Positions 7,842 to 16,075 of a stretch of 64,000 bases of DNA are shown here, one piece after another. The stretch comes from Mycolicibacterium confluentis. GTDB lineage: Bacteria; Actinomycetota; Actinomycetes; Mycobacteriales; Mycobacteriaceae. The DNA is taken from contig NZ_AP022612.1 in assembly GCF_010729895.1 (NCBI RefSeq), positions 1,364,001-1,428,000 of the forward strand, read 5' to 3'. A program made the translations under genes and the position numbers. Numbering within the stretch: position 1 is the stretch's first letter; every line of letters starts with the position of its first letter. The notes below the pieces were generated by a model. The model was not told the DNA's origin. It saw nothing but the letters and a program-made list of their open reading frames with translations, and made no database searches.

Positions 7842-9573
7842 ATGCCAATTCCGCGAATTGTCCTTCAGTGGAAAGCTCATCGAACGCGCCGCGTTGGACC
7901 ACCCGGCCGCGCTCCATGACGATGATCTCGTCCGCGTCGCGCACGGTGCTCAGGCGATGGGCGATGAGCAGACATGTGCATCCACGCTGTCGCAGTGCTT
8001 GGCCCACCTCGGCTTCCACCACCGGATCCAGCGCGCTGGTCGCCTCATCGAGGATGAGGAGCCCTGGCGCGCGAACGAGGGCGCGGGCGATCGCGATGCG
8101 CTGCAGTTCGCCGCCGCTGAAGCCGTGTCCGGTGGCGCTGATCCGTTCGGCAAGTCCGGCGGGGCGGGAGTTGATCGCGTCGGCGACACAGGCGTCGGCC
8201 AATGCCCGGTTGATCTGCTCAGTGGAGATGGAGTCGTCGAACATCGTGATGTTCTCGGAAATGGTGCCGGGCATCAGTATTGGGTGCTGCGGTACGTACC
8301 CCACGCGGTTCCCCCGGAACCGGCGTGGGAGTGCCAGCCGCGAAACACCGTCCAGCGCGATGACTCCCGACCCTGGCTGCAACTCGCCGACGACCAGCCG
8401 TGCCAGGGTGGACTTGCCGCTCCCACTGGATCCGACGACGGCCAGCCAACTGCCGGGCGGCACGTCCAGTGAAAGGTCGGTGAACAGCGGTGGCGCTGAG
8501 GTGTCGTCTTGGGTGCCGTAGCTGAAAGTGACATTGCGCAGGGCAAGCGACACCGGGGCGGTTGGTGCTGGGGCGAGACGGTCAGGAGTGTCGACGAGGA
8601 CTTCCGGGTCCAAGGGAAGCTCTTCGATGTGTGCGGACTGACGGCTCACACTGTTGACCGCCTCCAACAATGCGCCGACTCCGGGGAATTGGCCGGCCAG
8701 CACAAGGATCGCCAGAAACAGCGATTGAGTGGCCACCAGCGTGCCCAGCGACAACTCGCCGATCAGCACCAGGTGGGCGCCCAGTGCCAGCACCAGTCCC
8801 AGGCCGATGGTTTGGGTGACGGGCGAAATCAGTGCCAGTCGTTGGGCATCCATCGCCAACGCTGAGGTCGTGGTACCCACTGCTGATCGAGATCGACTCC
8901 AGCGTTCGAACACCCACTGCTCCCAGGCGGCGGCCTTGATGGTTTCGATGCTGGAGACGATTCCGGTGGTCTCGGCTGAGAGTGCCACCTTGGCGGCGTC
9001 CGATCGGGCCTGCAGGCCTCGACGGCGCCGCAACATCACATAACTCAGCACGCTGGAGCCGATCACCACCGTCATCCCGGCCAGGCCCAGCACCACGTTG
9101 ATGGCGACGATGGCGACCGCGTAGACGACCACCGTGACCAGAGCGAAGGCTGTCAGCGGCAGCAGCAGTCCCGCAGCGAATGCCTGCCGCTGCAATGACG
9201 ATGCGCGGGCCGTCAGGCCACCGGCGCCCAGCTTCTCGACAGTCGGTATCGGCAGCCGCAGGACATGCCACGCGAACTGCACAGACTGGGCTGCGCTGAG
9301 CCGGACGGCGAATCGGGACAGCACGACGTAGACCAGCCAGGTGATCACAGCAGTCGAGGTGAACGCCGCGGTCATGCCGACCAGGACGGGTGTCCGCCAG
9401 GCGTCGTTCCCGGCGATCAGGTACTGGTCGATGAATGATCGAATCAGCAGTGGCACAGCGATCCCCGGAACGGTGATCAGCAGGCCCGCGACGGCGGCGT
9501 AGACGTAGGCAGACGGACAGGCGGCCACGTGCTGGCGCAGCAGCTGTGCCGAACTGGCCTGGCTGCGTCTCAC
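7834..9573 (-). CDS. NHLM-type ABC exporter, permease-ATPase 1, lacking C39 peptidase
   Basis: The protein has 579 residues: about six transmembrane helices (residues ~20-300), then an ATPase with GSSGSGKST, FSGGELQR and LLILDEATSALD. GTG 9573 overlaps the stop of the HlyD gene as GTGA, which fixes the start. From this start there is no room for the ~150-residue N-terminal C39 peptidase that the matching NHLM subunit (TIGR03796) normally carries to cut Gly-Gly leaders. The two ABC proteins probably form a heterodimer. Either a separate peptidase acts on the cargo, or the cargo leaves with its leader attached. Confidence 0.8.
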   Translation of the reverse strand: MRRSQASSAQLLRQHVAACPSAYVYAAVAGLLITVPGIAVPLLIRSFIDQYLIAGNDAWRTPVLVGMTAAFTSTAVITWLVYVVLSRFAVRLSAAQSVQFAWHVLRLPIPTVEKLGAGGLTARASSLQRQAFAAGLLLPLTAFALVTVVVYAVAIVAINVVLGLAGMTVVIGSSVLSYVMLRRRRGLQARSDAAKVALSAETTGIVSSIETIKAAAWEQWVFERWSRSRSAVGTTTSALAMDAQRLALISPVTQTIGLGLVLALGAHLVLIGELSLGTLVATQSLFLAILVLAGQFPGVGALLEAVNSVSRQSAHIEELPLDPEVLVDTPDRLAPAPTAPVSLALRNVTFSYGTQDDTSAPPLFTDLSLDVPPGSWLAVVGSSGSGKSTLARLVVGELQPGSGVIALDGVSRLALPRRFRGNRVGYVPQHPILMPGTISENITMFDDSISTEQINRALADACVADAINSRPAGLAERISATGHGFSGGELQRIAIARALVRAPGLLILDEATSALDPVVEAEVGQALRQRGCTCLLIAHRLSTVRDADEIIVMERGRVVQRGAFDELSTEGQFAELAYG

Positions 9574-10385
9574 TTGACCAGCTTCTCGAGCAGCGTGCTG
9601 GTGCCGAGGATGACCGACACCTGCGCCAGTGTCCCGGTCGTGATCTCCTTGTCGGGGCCGGAACCGAATGACCATGCGTAGCCGCTGGGGGAGTCCGCGT
9701 CGGTGTCGAGGGCCACGTCGACTTCCACCATGGGCCCCTCGGAAAGGAAGTAGGTCGGCAGCTGCTCGTTGCCGCCGACGAGCAGCTGGATCCGCGCGGC
9801 CGACACCGGCAGTGCGGCCACCGAGGTGACGGTGCCTGTGACAGTGCCGAATTCGGAACTGGGGACCGATGCCAGCGACACATTCGCCCGCATTCCCGGG
9901 CTGATTCGCGTGCCCTGGTCAGCCGGCACGAACGCGACGGCGATGTTGCCGTCCATGGTGGGGTCGATCGTCGTCAGTGTGCTGAGCGCCCCGACGGTGG
10001 AGCCGGCATGCACCAGCACCGTGCCGACCAGGCCGTCGGCCGGCGCCTTGACGTCGAGCTCACCCCTGTCGGGATCGGAGAGCGTGACGACCGTCTGGCC
10101 GCTGGTGACCTCTTGTCCGGGGGCCACCAGTACCGCGGTGACTGTTCCCGCGGTCGGTGCTCCCACTTCGATGAATCCGTGGGTCGGCACGATCATGGCA
10201 TTGCCGTTGATCGTCTCCGGTGTCCGACCGAAGGCCGCCCACGCCGTGGCCGCCACCAACAGCAGTGCCACGGCGACGAGTCCGAGCCAGGTCCTCCTGT
10301 CGGTGACCGGAAGTCGAGCGATCACCGCATCACTGGGCTGACTGTCGCGGATGTCGTCGGTCGCGGAGGTCGCCATAACCGACAT
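9570..10385 (-). CDS. HlyD-family adaptor of NHLM-like exporter
   Basis: The protein has 271 residues: one N-terminal transmembrane helix (TWLGLVAVALLLVAATAWAAF), then a biotinyl/lipoyl-like beta hairpin (GAPTAGTVTAVLVAPGQEV and APADGLVGTVLVHAGS) and a beta-barrel region, as in membrane-fusion proteins of peptide exporters. ATG 10385 is chosen because GGAG lies about 8 nt upstream. An ATG at 10439 would add 18 polar residues and swallow a dyad element. It is the first gene of the operon. In a Gram-positive cell with a mycomembrane, such an adaptor would bridge the cell-wall space, but no outer partner is visible. Confidence 0.8.
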   Translation of the reverse strand: MSVMATSATDDIRDSQPSDAVIARLPVTDRRTWLGLVAVALLLVAATAWAAFGRTPETINGNAMIVPTHGFIEVGAPTAGTVTAVLVAPGQEVTSGQTVVTLSDPDRGELDVKAPADGLVGTVLVHAGSTVGALSTLTTIDPTMDGNIAVAFVPADQGTRISPGMRANVSLASVPSSEFGTVTGTVTSVAALPVSAARIQLLVGGNEQLPTYFLSEGPMVEVDVALDTDADSPSGYAWSFGSGPDKEITTGTLAQVSVILGTSTLLEKLVK

Positions 10386-10393
10386 TATTAACG

Positions 10394-10422
10394 CTCCGGA
10401 AGAATCAGTTTCTGTTCCGGAG
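10394..10422 (-). promoter_or_regulatory. dyad element upstream of exporter operon
   Basis: A perfect 8-bp inverted repeat (CTCCGGAA / TTCCGGAG) with a 13-nt spacer lies just upstream of ATG 10385. It may be an operator or a 5'-UTR hairpin. The half-site nearer the start includes the ribosome-binding GGAG. Confidence 0.4.
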
Positions 10423-10457
10423 AGATTCGTGTCGGCCATGCCGCCCGCTGACCTTCT

Positions 10458-10505
10458 AACGCCGAAAGCCGCTTCTGCAGATCTGCAGAAGCGGCTTTCG
10501 GCGTT
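10458..10505 (-). terminator. 48-bp perfect palindrome, pepN terminator
   Basis: 24-bp arms meet with no loop around a central AGATCT. It lies 6 nt after the pepN stop and upstream of the exporter operon. The inner bases must open to form a loop in RNA. No U-tract follows, as is common for actinobacterial terminators. Confidence 0.75.
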
Positions 10506-10511
10506 TGAGGG

Positions 10512-13100
10512 CTATCCCGCGTCGAACTCCCGTGCCTTGAGGGAACGCACCACGCCGGCCCGGCCCTCGAGTACCAGGCGCCGCAGTGCCGGCGGTACCT
10601 CCGGGTCGGCCAGGAACGTGTCGGCGGCCTCGACGGCTTCGGAGCTGATGTCCCACGACGGGTACAGCCCGATCACCACGGTCTGAGCGACCTCGGAGGA
10701 CCGGCGCTCCCACACCCCGCTGATGGCCTCGAAGTAGCGCGCCGTGAACGCCCGCAGGATCTCGCCCTGCCCGGGTGCCACGAAACCGCCGATGATCGAG
10801 CGCGCGGTGATGTTGGCCAAGGTGTCGTCCTCGACCACCTCCTGCCAGGCCGCATCCTTGACCGCCGGCTGCGGACGGGCCGCTGCCGCCGCCGCGGCGC
10901 TGCGCTTGCCGGCGGCGGTGTTGTCCGTCGCGGCCTCGGCGTCGATGAAGGGTGTCGCGGTGCCGTCGGCGTCGATCTGGCCCGCACCGGCCAACGCGGT
11001 GACGATCCGCCAGCGCAGGTCCGTGTCGATCACCAGGCCGGTCAGGTTCACCTCGGCGGGCTCGTTGTCCAGCAGCGTCGCCAGCACCGCGACGTGGTTG
11101 GGCGAGAGCACTGAGGTGCACAGCGCGTTGACGAACGCGAGCTGATGATCCGAGCCCGGCGCGGACTCGCGGGCCAGGTCCAGCAGTCGGTCACCGAAGG
11201 CCGGCCAGCCGGTCGACTTCGCCCAGCCGGGCTCGGCGTAGGAACCGAGCGCGGTCTGCGCCTGCAGCAGGAGCCGCTGCGCGACGCCCACCTCGGTCTC
11301 GGCGCCGATGCCGCCGATCACCAACTGCACGAAGTCGCGGGCCTTGAGTTCGGCGTCACGGGTCATCTCCCAGGCGGCCGACCAGGCCAGCGTCCGCGGC
11401 AGGGGCTCGGAGATGTCGGCGATCCGGGTCAGCAGCGTGTTCAGCGAGTCCGGATCGAGGCGCAGCGAGCAGTAGGTCAGGTCGTCGTCGTTGACGATGA
11501 TCAGCTTGCCGCGCGAAACACCATGCAGGGCCGGAACTTCGGTGGTGGGTCCCTCGACGTCGAGCTCCTCGCGGTGGACACGGACCAGCTTGCCGGTGTT
11601 GTCGTCGTCATAGATGCCGACCGCCAACCGGTGCACCCGAGTCTCCCCGGCGCCTGGGGCGGCACCACTCTGCTCAATGGCGAACCGGGTGAACTTGCCG
11701 TCGGCGTCGACGTCGAAGTCGGCTCGCAGGGTGTTGAGGCCGGTTGTCTTGAGCCACTGCTGGCCCCAGGTGGACAGATCGCGGCCGGACGACTTCTCCA
11801 ACGCGCCCAACAGATCTCCGAACGTGGCGTTGTCGAAGGCGTGTTCGCGGAAGTAATCCCGAAGGCCCGCGAGGAATGACTCCAACCCGACGTAGGCCAC
11901 CAACTGCTTGAGCACGCTGGCGCCCTTGGCGTAGGTGATGCCGTCGAAGTTCACCTCGACGGCGTGCAGGTCGGGAATGTCGGCGGCCACCGGATGCGTC
12001 GAGGGCAGTTGGTCCTGCCGGTAGGCCCAGGACTTCTCGACGGTCGCGAACGTGGTCCACGCCTGCGTGTACTCGGTGGCGTCGGCCTGGCACAGCACCG
12101 AGGCGAATGTGGCGAACGATTCGTTGAGCCACAGGTCGTCCCACCACGTCATGGTGACGAGGTCGCCGAACCACATGTGGGCCATCTCGTGCAGCACGGT
12201 CTCGGCGCGGCGTTCGTAGAGGTAGCGCGTGACCTTGGACCGGAACACGTAGTCCTCGAGGAACGTGACCGCACCGGCGTTCTCCATGGCACCCGCGTTG
12301 AATTCCGGAACGAAAAGCTGGTCGTACTTGCCGAACGCGTAGGGGATGCCAAAGTTCGTGTGGTAGAAGCCGAATCCCTGTTTGGTCTCGGTGAACAGTC
12401 GCTCGGCGTCCATGTGCTGTGACAGTGAGGCGCGGCAGAAGAGGCCCAGCGGGATCTCGCCGTGCTCGTCGGAGTACACGTCGCGCCACACCGCGTACGG
12501 GCCTGCGATCAGCGCGGCCAGATAGGTGCTCATCCGCGGCGTGGTGGCGAAGGTGTGCCGCTTGGCGCCGCCGTCGGCGTCCTCGACCAGGGTGGTGGCG
12601 CCGTTGGAGATGACCTCCCAGTGCGCGGGTGCGGTGACTTGGACGTCGAAGGCGGCCTTGAGATCAGGCTGATCGAAACAGGCGAACATGCGCTTGGCGT
12701 CGGCGGTTTCGAACTGCGAGTACAGGTACACCTCGCCGTCGACCGGATCGACGAACCGGTGCAGGCCCTCGCCGGTGTTGGAGTAGCGGCAGTCGGCGTC
12801 GATGACGACGACGTTGTGTTCGGCCAGGCCCTGAAGTGCGATGCCGGTCGACTCGTCGTAACCGGACACGTCGATGTCATGCCCGTTGAGGGTCGCGCTG
12901 TGGATCCTGTCGGCGGCGATGTCGAGGTAGGTGTCGGCGCCGGCGAGTGCGTCGAACTCGACGGTGGTCACCGACCGGAACACCTTCTCGCTCGGCGCGC
13001 CTGCGCCGTCGGTGAGGTCCAGTGAGACGCGGTAGCTGTCGACGGTGACCAGTGCGGCGCGTTCGGCGGCCTGGTCTCGGGTCAGATTGGGAAGTGCCAC
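10512..13100 (-). CDS. pepN: aminopeptidase N (M1 zinc metallopeptidase)
   Basis: The protein has 862 residues, matching M. tuberculosis PepN (Rv2467). The exopeptidase motif GAMEN is at 270-274. The zinc site is HEMAH (His304, His308) with Glu327 eighteen residues on, and Glu305 is catalytic. An N-terminal beta domain precedes it and an ERAP1-like helical C-domain follows. It removes N-terminal residues from cytosolic peptides. GTG 13100 is chosen because the protein then begins MALPNLTRDQ as in relatives. The frame stays open upstream to 14600, but that stretch is antisense to the next genes. It probably feeds on peptides released by Clp or proteasome. Confidence 0.95.
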   Translation of the reverse strand: MALPNLTRDQAAERAALVTVDSYRVSLDLTDGAGAPSEKVFRSVTTVEFDALAGADTYLDIAADRIHSATLNGHDIDVSGYDESTGIALQGLAEHNVVVIDADCRYSNTGEGLHRFVDPVDGEVYLYSQFETADAKRMFACFDQPDLKAAFDVQVTAPAHWEVISNGATTLVEDADGGAKRHTFATTPRMSTYLAALIAGPYAVWRDVYSDEHGEIPLGLFCRASLSQHMDAERLFTETKQGFGFYHTNFGIPYAFGKYDQLFVPEFNAGAMENAGAVTFLEDYVFRSKVTRYLYERRAETVLHEMAHMWFGDLVTMTWWDDLWLNESFATFASVLCQADATEYTQAWTTFATVEKSWAYRQDQLPSTHPVAADIPDLHAVEVNFDGITYAKGASVLKQLVAYVGLESFLAGLRDYFREHAFDNATFGDLLGALEKSSGRDLSTWGQQWLKTTGLNTLRADFDVDADGKFTRFAIEQSGAAPGAGETRVHRLAVGIYDDDNTGKLVRVHREELDVEGPTTEVPALHGVSRGKLIIVNDDDLTYCSLRLDPDSLNTLLTRIADISEPLPRTLAWSAAWEMTRDAELKARDFVQLVIGGIGAETEVGVAQRLLLQAQTALGSYAEPGWAKSTGWPAFGDRLLDLARESAPGSDHQLAFVNALCTSVLSPNHVAVLATLLDNEPAEVNLTGLVIDTDLRWRIVTALAGAGQIDADGTATPFIDAEAATDNTAAGKRSAAAAAAARPQPAVKDAAWQEVVEDDTLANITARSIIGGFVAPGQGEILRAFTARYFEAISGVWERRSSEVAQTVVIGLYPSWDISSEAVEAADTFLADPEVPPALRRLVLEGRAGVVRSLKAREFDAG

Positions 13101-13108
13101 GCTGTTCA

Positions 13109-13114
13109 ACCTTA
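13109..13114 (-). promoter_or_regulatory. candidate leaderless -10 box for pepN
   Basis: TAAGGT (minus strand) ends 8 nt before GTG 13100, and no Shine-Dalgarno sequence is visible between them. Confidence 0.4.
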
Positions 13115-13238
13115 GTCCGCGCGACGTCGCGCCACGCGGTTCGCGCAGCTTACGCAGCGGGAGCGGGAACACACATCGGGTACCCCGGGTTGTGCCAAGC
13201 GGTGTTGACAACGCGCTGTGATCGGAAAGGATGCGCTT

Positions 13239-13856
13239 GTGGCCAATAAAGACGGTAAAGATATTGCTGAATTCTGGTTCGATCCGCTGTGTCCGTGGTG
13301 CTGGATCACCTCGCGCTGGATTCTCGAGGTCGAGAAGGTCCGCGACATTGAGGTGAAGTTCCACGTCATGAGCCTGGCGGTGCTCAACGAGGGCCGGGAT
13401 CTGCCCGAGGAGTACCAGGAGGCCATGAAGAAGGCGTGGGGTCCGGTGCGGGTGGCGATCGCCGCCGAACAGTCCAAGGGGCCCGAGATCCTGGCGCCGC
13501 TCTACACCGCCATGGGCACGCTGATCCACAATCAGGACAACAAGGACTTCGACGACGTCATCGCCAAGGCCCTCGACGAGGTCGGCCTGCCCGCCGAGTT
13601 GGCCGAGGCAGCGACCACCGACAAGTACGACGAGGCGTTGCGGAAGAGCCACCATGCCGGGATGGACGCCGTGGGTGAGGACGTCGGCACCCCGACCATC
13701 CACGTCAACGGCGTGGCGTTCTTCGGTCCCGTGCTGTCGCGGATTCCCCGGGGCGAGGAGGCCGGAAAGCTGTGGGACGCGTCGGTGATCTTCGCGTCGT
13801 ATCCGCACTTCTGGGAACTCAAGCGGTCCAGGACCGAGCGCCCCGAGTTCGACTGA
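13239..13856 (+). CDS. mycothiol-dependent DsbA-like oxidoreductase (Rv2466c-like)
   Basis: The protein has 205 residues with a thioredoxin fold carrying helical insertions. The active site CPWC is at residues 18-21 in [29 protein letters not shown] supplies the cis-Pro loop. The C-terminus ([20 protein letters not shown]) is nearly that of M. tuberculosis Rv2466c. That enzyme is a mycothiol-dependent nitroreductase/reductase that activates the prodrug TP053 and is induced by oxidative stress. GTG 13239 is chosen because AAAGGA lies about 8 nt upstream, over GTG 13218. It is divergent from pepN, as in M. tuberculosis. Confidence 0.9.
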   Translation: MANKDGKDIAEFWFDPLCPWCWITSRWILEVEKVRDIEVKFHVMSLAVLNEGRDLPEEYQEAMKKAWGPVRVAIAAEQSKGPEILAPLYTAMGTLIHNQDNKDFDDVIAKALDEVGLPAELAEAATTDKYDEALRKSHHAGMDAVGEDVGTPTIHVNGVAFFGPVLSRIPRGEEAGKLWDASVIFASYPHFWELKRSRTERPEFD

Positions 13857-13872
13857 CCGATTTGACCTGACT

Positions 13873-13901
13873 GCGGGCGTCGTTCGCTGAACGGCGCCCG
13901 C
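13873..13901 (+). terminator. hairpin terminator
   Basis: A 13-bp stem with one G-T pair (GCGGGCGTCGTTC) and a GCT loop is followed by CTTCGTTTG, 16 nt after the stop of the DsbA-like gene. Confidence 0.8.
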
Positions 13902-13980
13902 CTTCGTTTGTGCAGGTCGCGGTGCGGCCAGGGAATGGCCACCGAACTGGGCATTGACGTCCTTCTGATGGTGTGCACAC

Positions 13981-14006
13981 AATCTGAAAACATTCGTTAT
14001 CAGATT
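13981..14006 (+). promoter_or_regulatory. dyad operator candidate upstream of MpaB-family gene
   Basis: AATCTGA and TCAGATT form an exact 7-bp inverted repeat with 12 nt between them, ending 12 nt before ATG 14019. The spacing fits a dimeric TetR- or GntR-type repressor site. No regulator gene is adjacent. Confidence 0.4.
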
Positions 14007-14018
14007 GCGAGGGCTGTT

Positions 14019-14984
14019 ATGAGCGGGCGTCCCATCGAACAGATCGGGTCGAGAACGACATCGCGCCGGCAGCCGCCGCGCGAGCTGCGTGACCTGATGA
14101 CCACCGTCGGCCTGACCAACGGCGTGGCGAACATCATCATGCAGTTGTCGCTGCCGCCGGTCGGTCACGGCGTCAGCGAGAGCCGAGTCCACTCCGGTAG
14201 CCCGCGCCGGTATCCACTCAAGCGGGCCCGCACGACGGGCCAGTACCTCGCGCTCTCGGTGATGGGCAGCGACGAGGACCGCGCGGTCATGCGCGAGGCC
14301 GTCGCCGAGGTGCACACCGCGGTCCATTCGCGGGCCGACAGTCCGGTGAAGTACAGCGGCAACAGCCGCGAACTGCAGGTCTGGGTGGCCATGTGCCTGT
14401 TCAAGTACTACCTCGACCAGTACACGCTGGTGCACGGCCCGTTGGACGACCACACGCTGGATGAACTGACCCGCGCCGCCGAACCGCTCGCGACCGGAGT
14501 CAACGTTCGGTCCAGCGAATGGCCGCAGACGTGGGCGGATTACCAGCGCCGGTGGGACGAGACGCTTCCTGCGCTGTCGATCGACCCGGTGGTGCACCAC
14601 GAGTTCGAGACGCTGTCGGACCTCACGTTCGTGGGGGAGGCCTGGGGATCAATCGGTTACGCGCTCGCGCGCGTCGGCGGCCCCGCGTATCAGTTCATGA
14701 CGCGGGCGACGCTGCCGCCGGAGTTCCGCGCCATGATGGGGTGGGACTGGACCGCGGCCGACGAGCGCCGACTCCAGCGTGTCCTCAAGGTGCTGCGGGT
14801 GCTCGACACCGTCATCAACCCGTTCGCCCTTCAGCTCTTCTATCGCCTCTACATCGCCGACTTCCGCCTGCGCCGGCGACTGGGCCGACCGGTCCTGGGT
14901 GGGCTGCACGTCATCGACACACCCATCCGCGACGGCGGCGGCCTGCGCAGGCTCGCCAGGGCGCGCTTGCGCAAGTCCGTCTGA
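14019..14984 (+). CDS. oxygenase MpaB family protein (DUF2236)
   Basis: The protein has 321 residues and is mostly helical. The central segment with VWVAMCLFKYYLDQYTLVHGPL and the later LPPEFRAMMGWDW match the DUF2236/MpaB pattern, whose members include a fungal oxidative-cleavage enzyme and the bacterial latex-clearing protein Lcp. Members bind haem through a conserved His; I cannot fix it here. ATG 14019 follows GAGGG and a dyad element. Its substrate is unknown. It stands alone, between the Rv2466c-like gene and a methyltransferase, in a segment absent from this position in M. tuberculosis. Confidence 0.7.
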   Translation: MSGRPIEQIGSRTTSRRQPPRELRDLMTTVGLTNGVANIIMQLSLPPVGHGVSESRVHSGSPRRYPLKRARTTGQYLALSVMGSDEDRAVMREAVAEVHTAVHSRADSPVKYSGNSRELQVWVAMCLFKYYLDQYTLVHGPLDDHTLDELTRAAEPLATGVNVRSSEWPQTWADYQRRWDETLPALSIDPVVHHEFETLSDLTFVGEAWGSIGYALARVGGPAYQFMTRATLPPEFRAMMGWDWTAADERRLQRVLKVLRVLDTVINPFALQLFYRLYIADFRLRRRLGRPVLGGLHVIDTPIRDGGGLRRLARARLRKSV

Positions 14985-15059
14985 GACTAGCCATTGCGCG
15001 ACCCTCGGGGCACCCACCTGCGATGATCACCCGAGGTGATCCACATCGCGGGGGGCGAG

Positions 15060-16001
15060 ATGGTGAGGGACAGCGACGACAGGTGGGAAGTCGACGAGAG
15101 CGTCGGAGCCACCGCACTGGGGGCGGCGGCTGTCAGAGCCTACGAAAGCGCCGCGGGGTCACCGCTTTTCGTCGACCCCTACGCTCAACGGTTCCTGGAC
15201 GCCGCGGCTGAACGGGGCATGACGGTCACACACGGCGGACGCATGCCCGAGGACTTCAGCGACTCCGACCCCGCCCTGGTGGAGTTCGTCCAGACCATGA
15301 CGAACTACGCGGCCACCCGCACAAAGTGCTTCGACGACTTCGTCGTCAACGCCGCTGTGGCCGGTGTGCGCCAGTTCGTCATTCTCGCCGCGGGTCTGGA
15401 CACCCGAGCCTGGCGCCTCGACGCGCTGCGTGGCTGCTCGGTGTTCGAGATCGACCAACCCGAGGTGCTGAGGTTCAAGGAAGCGGCGCTGGGACCGAAG
15501 GTCGTCCCCGTGGCCTATGACACGTCAGTGCCGATCGACCTGCGTGGCGACTGGCCGAAGGCGTTGCGGGCGGCGGGTTTTCAACAGAGCGATCCGACCG
15601 CATGGTCGGCCGAGGGTCTGCTGCCGTACCTGCCCCCGGAGGCACAGGGCAGCCTGTTCGATCGGATCGACGGCCTGAGCGCGTCCGGGAGTCGACTGAT
15701 CGTCGATGTGTATCGACCCGAGTTCTACGGCGACGCGGCGCTGGAGCAGGCCTTCGAACAGTTGGACCGGGCAGCGAGATCGGGCCTGGAGGCGGACGGT
15801 GACGACGGACGGATCTATCAGAAGGATCTCTTCTTCACCGGCGAGCGCATCGACGTCAGCGCCTGGCTGCGTGAGCGTGGATGGGAGGTCAGTGTGCTGC
15901 CGTCCGTCGACGCGATGGCGGCGCTGGGCAGGCCCGCCGCGGCGAGCGTGAGCGCCGATGCCCTCAGCAGCGATTTCGTCGAAGCAAAGCGTCTCGACTG
16001 A
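15060..16001 (+). CDS. SAM-dependent methyltransferase, TIGR00027 family
   Basis: The protein has 313 residues. The N-terminal DESVGATALGAAAVRAYES and DPYAQRFLDAA segments, the SAM-binding VILAAGLDTRAWRL and the later FEIDQPEVLRFK are hallmarks of the mycobacterial putative S-adenosylmethionine-dependent methyltransferases (PF04072, leucine carboxyl methyltransferase fold), a family greatly expanded in mycobacteria with unknown substrates. ATG 15060 is chosen over GTG 15036 because of the G-rich ribosome site GGGGGGCGAG just before it. It follows the MpaB-family gene by 75 nt on the same strand. Confidence 0.9.
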   Translation: MVRDSDDRWEVDESVGATALGAAAVRAYESAAGSPLFVDPYAQRFLDAAAERGMTVTHGGRMPEDFSDSDPALVEFVQTMTNYAATRTKCFDDFVVNAAVAGVRQFVILAAGLDTRAWRLDALRGCSVFEIDQPEVLRFKEAALGPKVVPVAYDTSVPIDLRGDWPKALRAAGFQQSDPTAWSAEGLLPYLPPEAQGSLFDRIDGLSASGSRLIVDVYRPEFYGDAALEQAFEQLDRAARSGLEADGDDGRIYQKDLFFTGERIDVSAWLRERGWEVSVLPSVDAMAALGRPAAASVSADALSSDFVEAKRLD

Positions 16002-16075
16002 GACTTTCGCCCTAACAGCCCCGAAAAACAACGATTCCGGTTGCGGCGGATTCAAGATCGGTCCAGAGTGCTCGC

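Noticed and set aside
10512-14600. 1362-residue minus-strand frame
   Set aside because: Only the part to 13100 is pepN. The rest lies antisense to the Rv2466c-like and MpaB-family genes and has no homology to peptidases.
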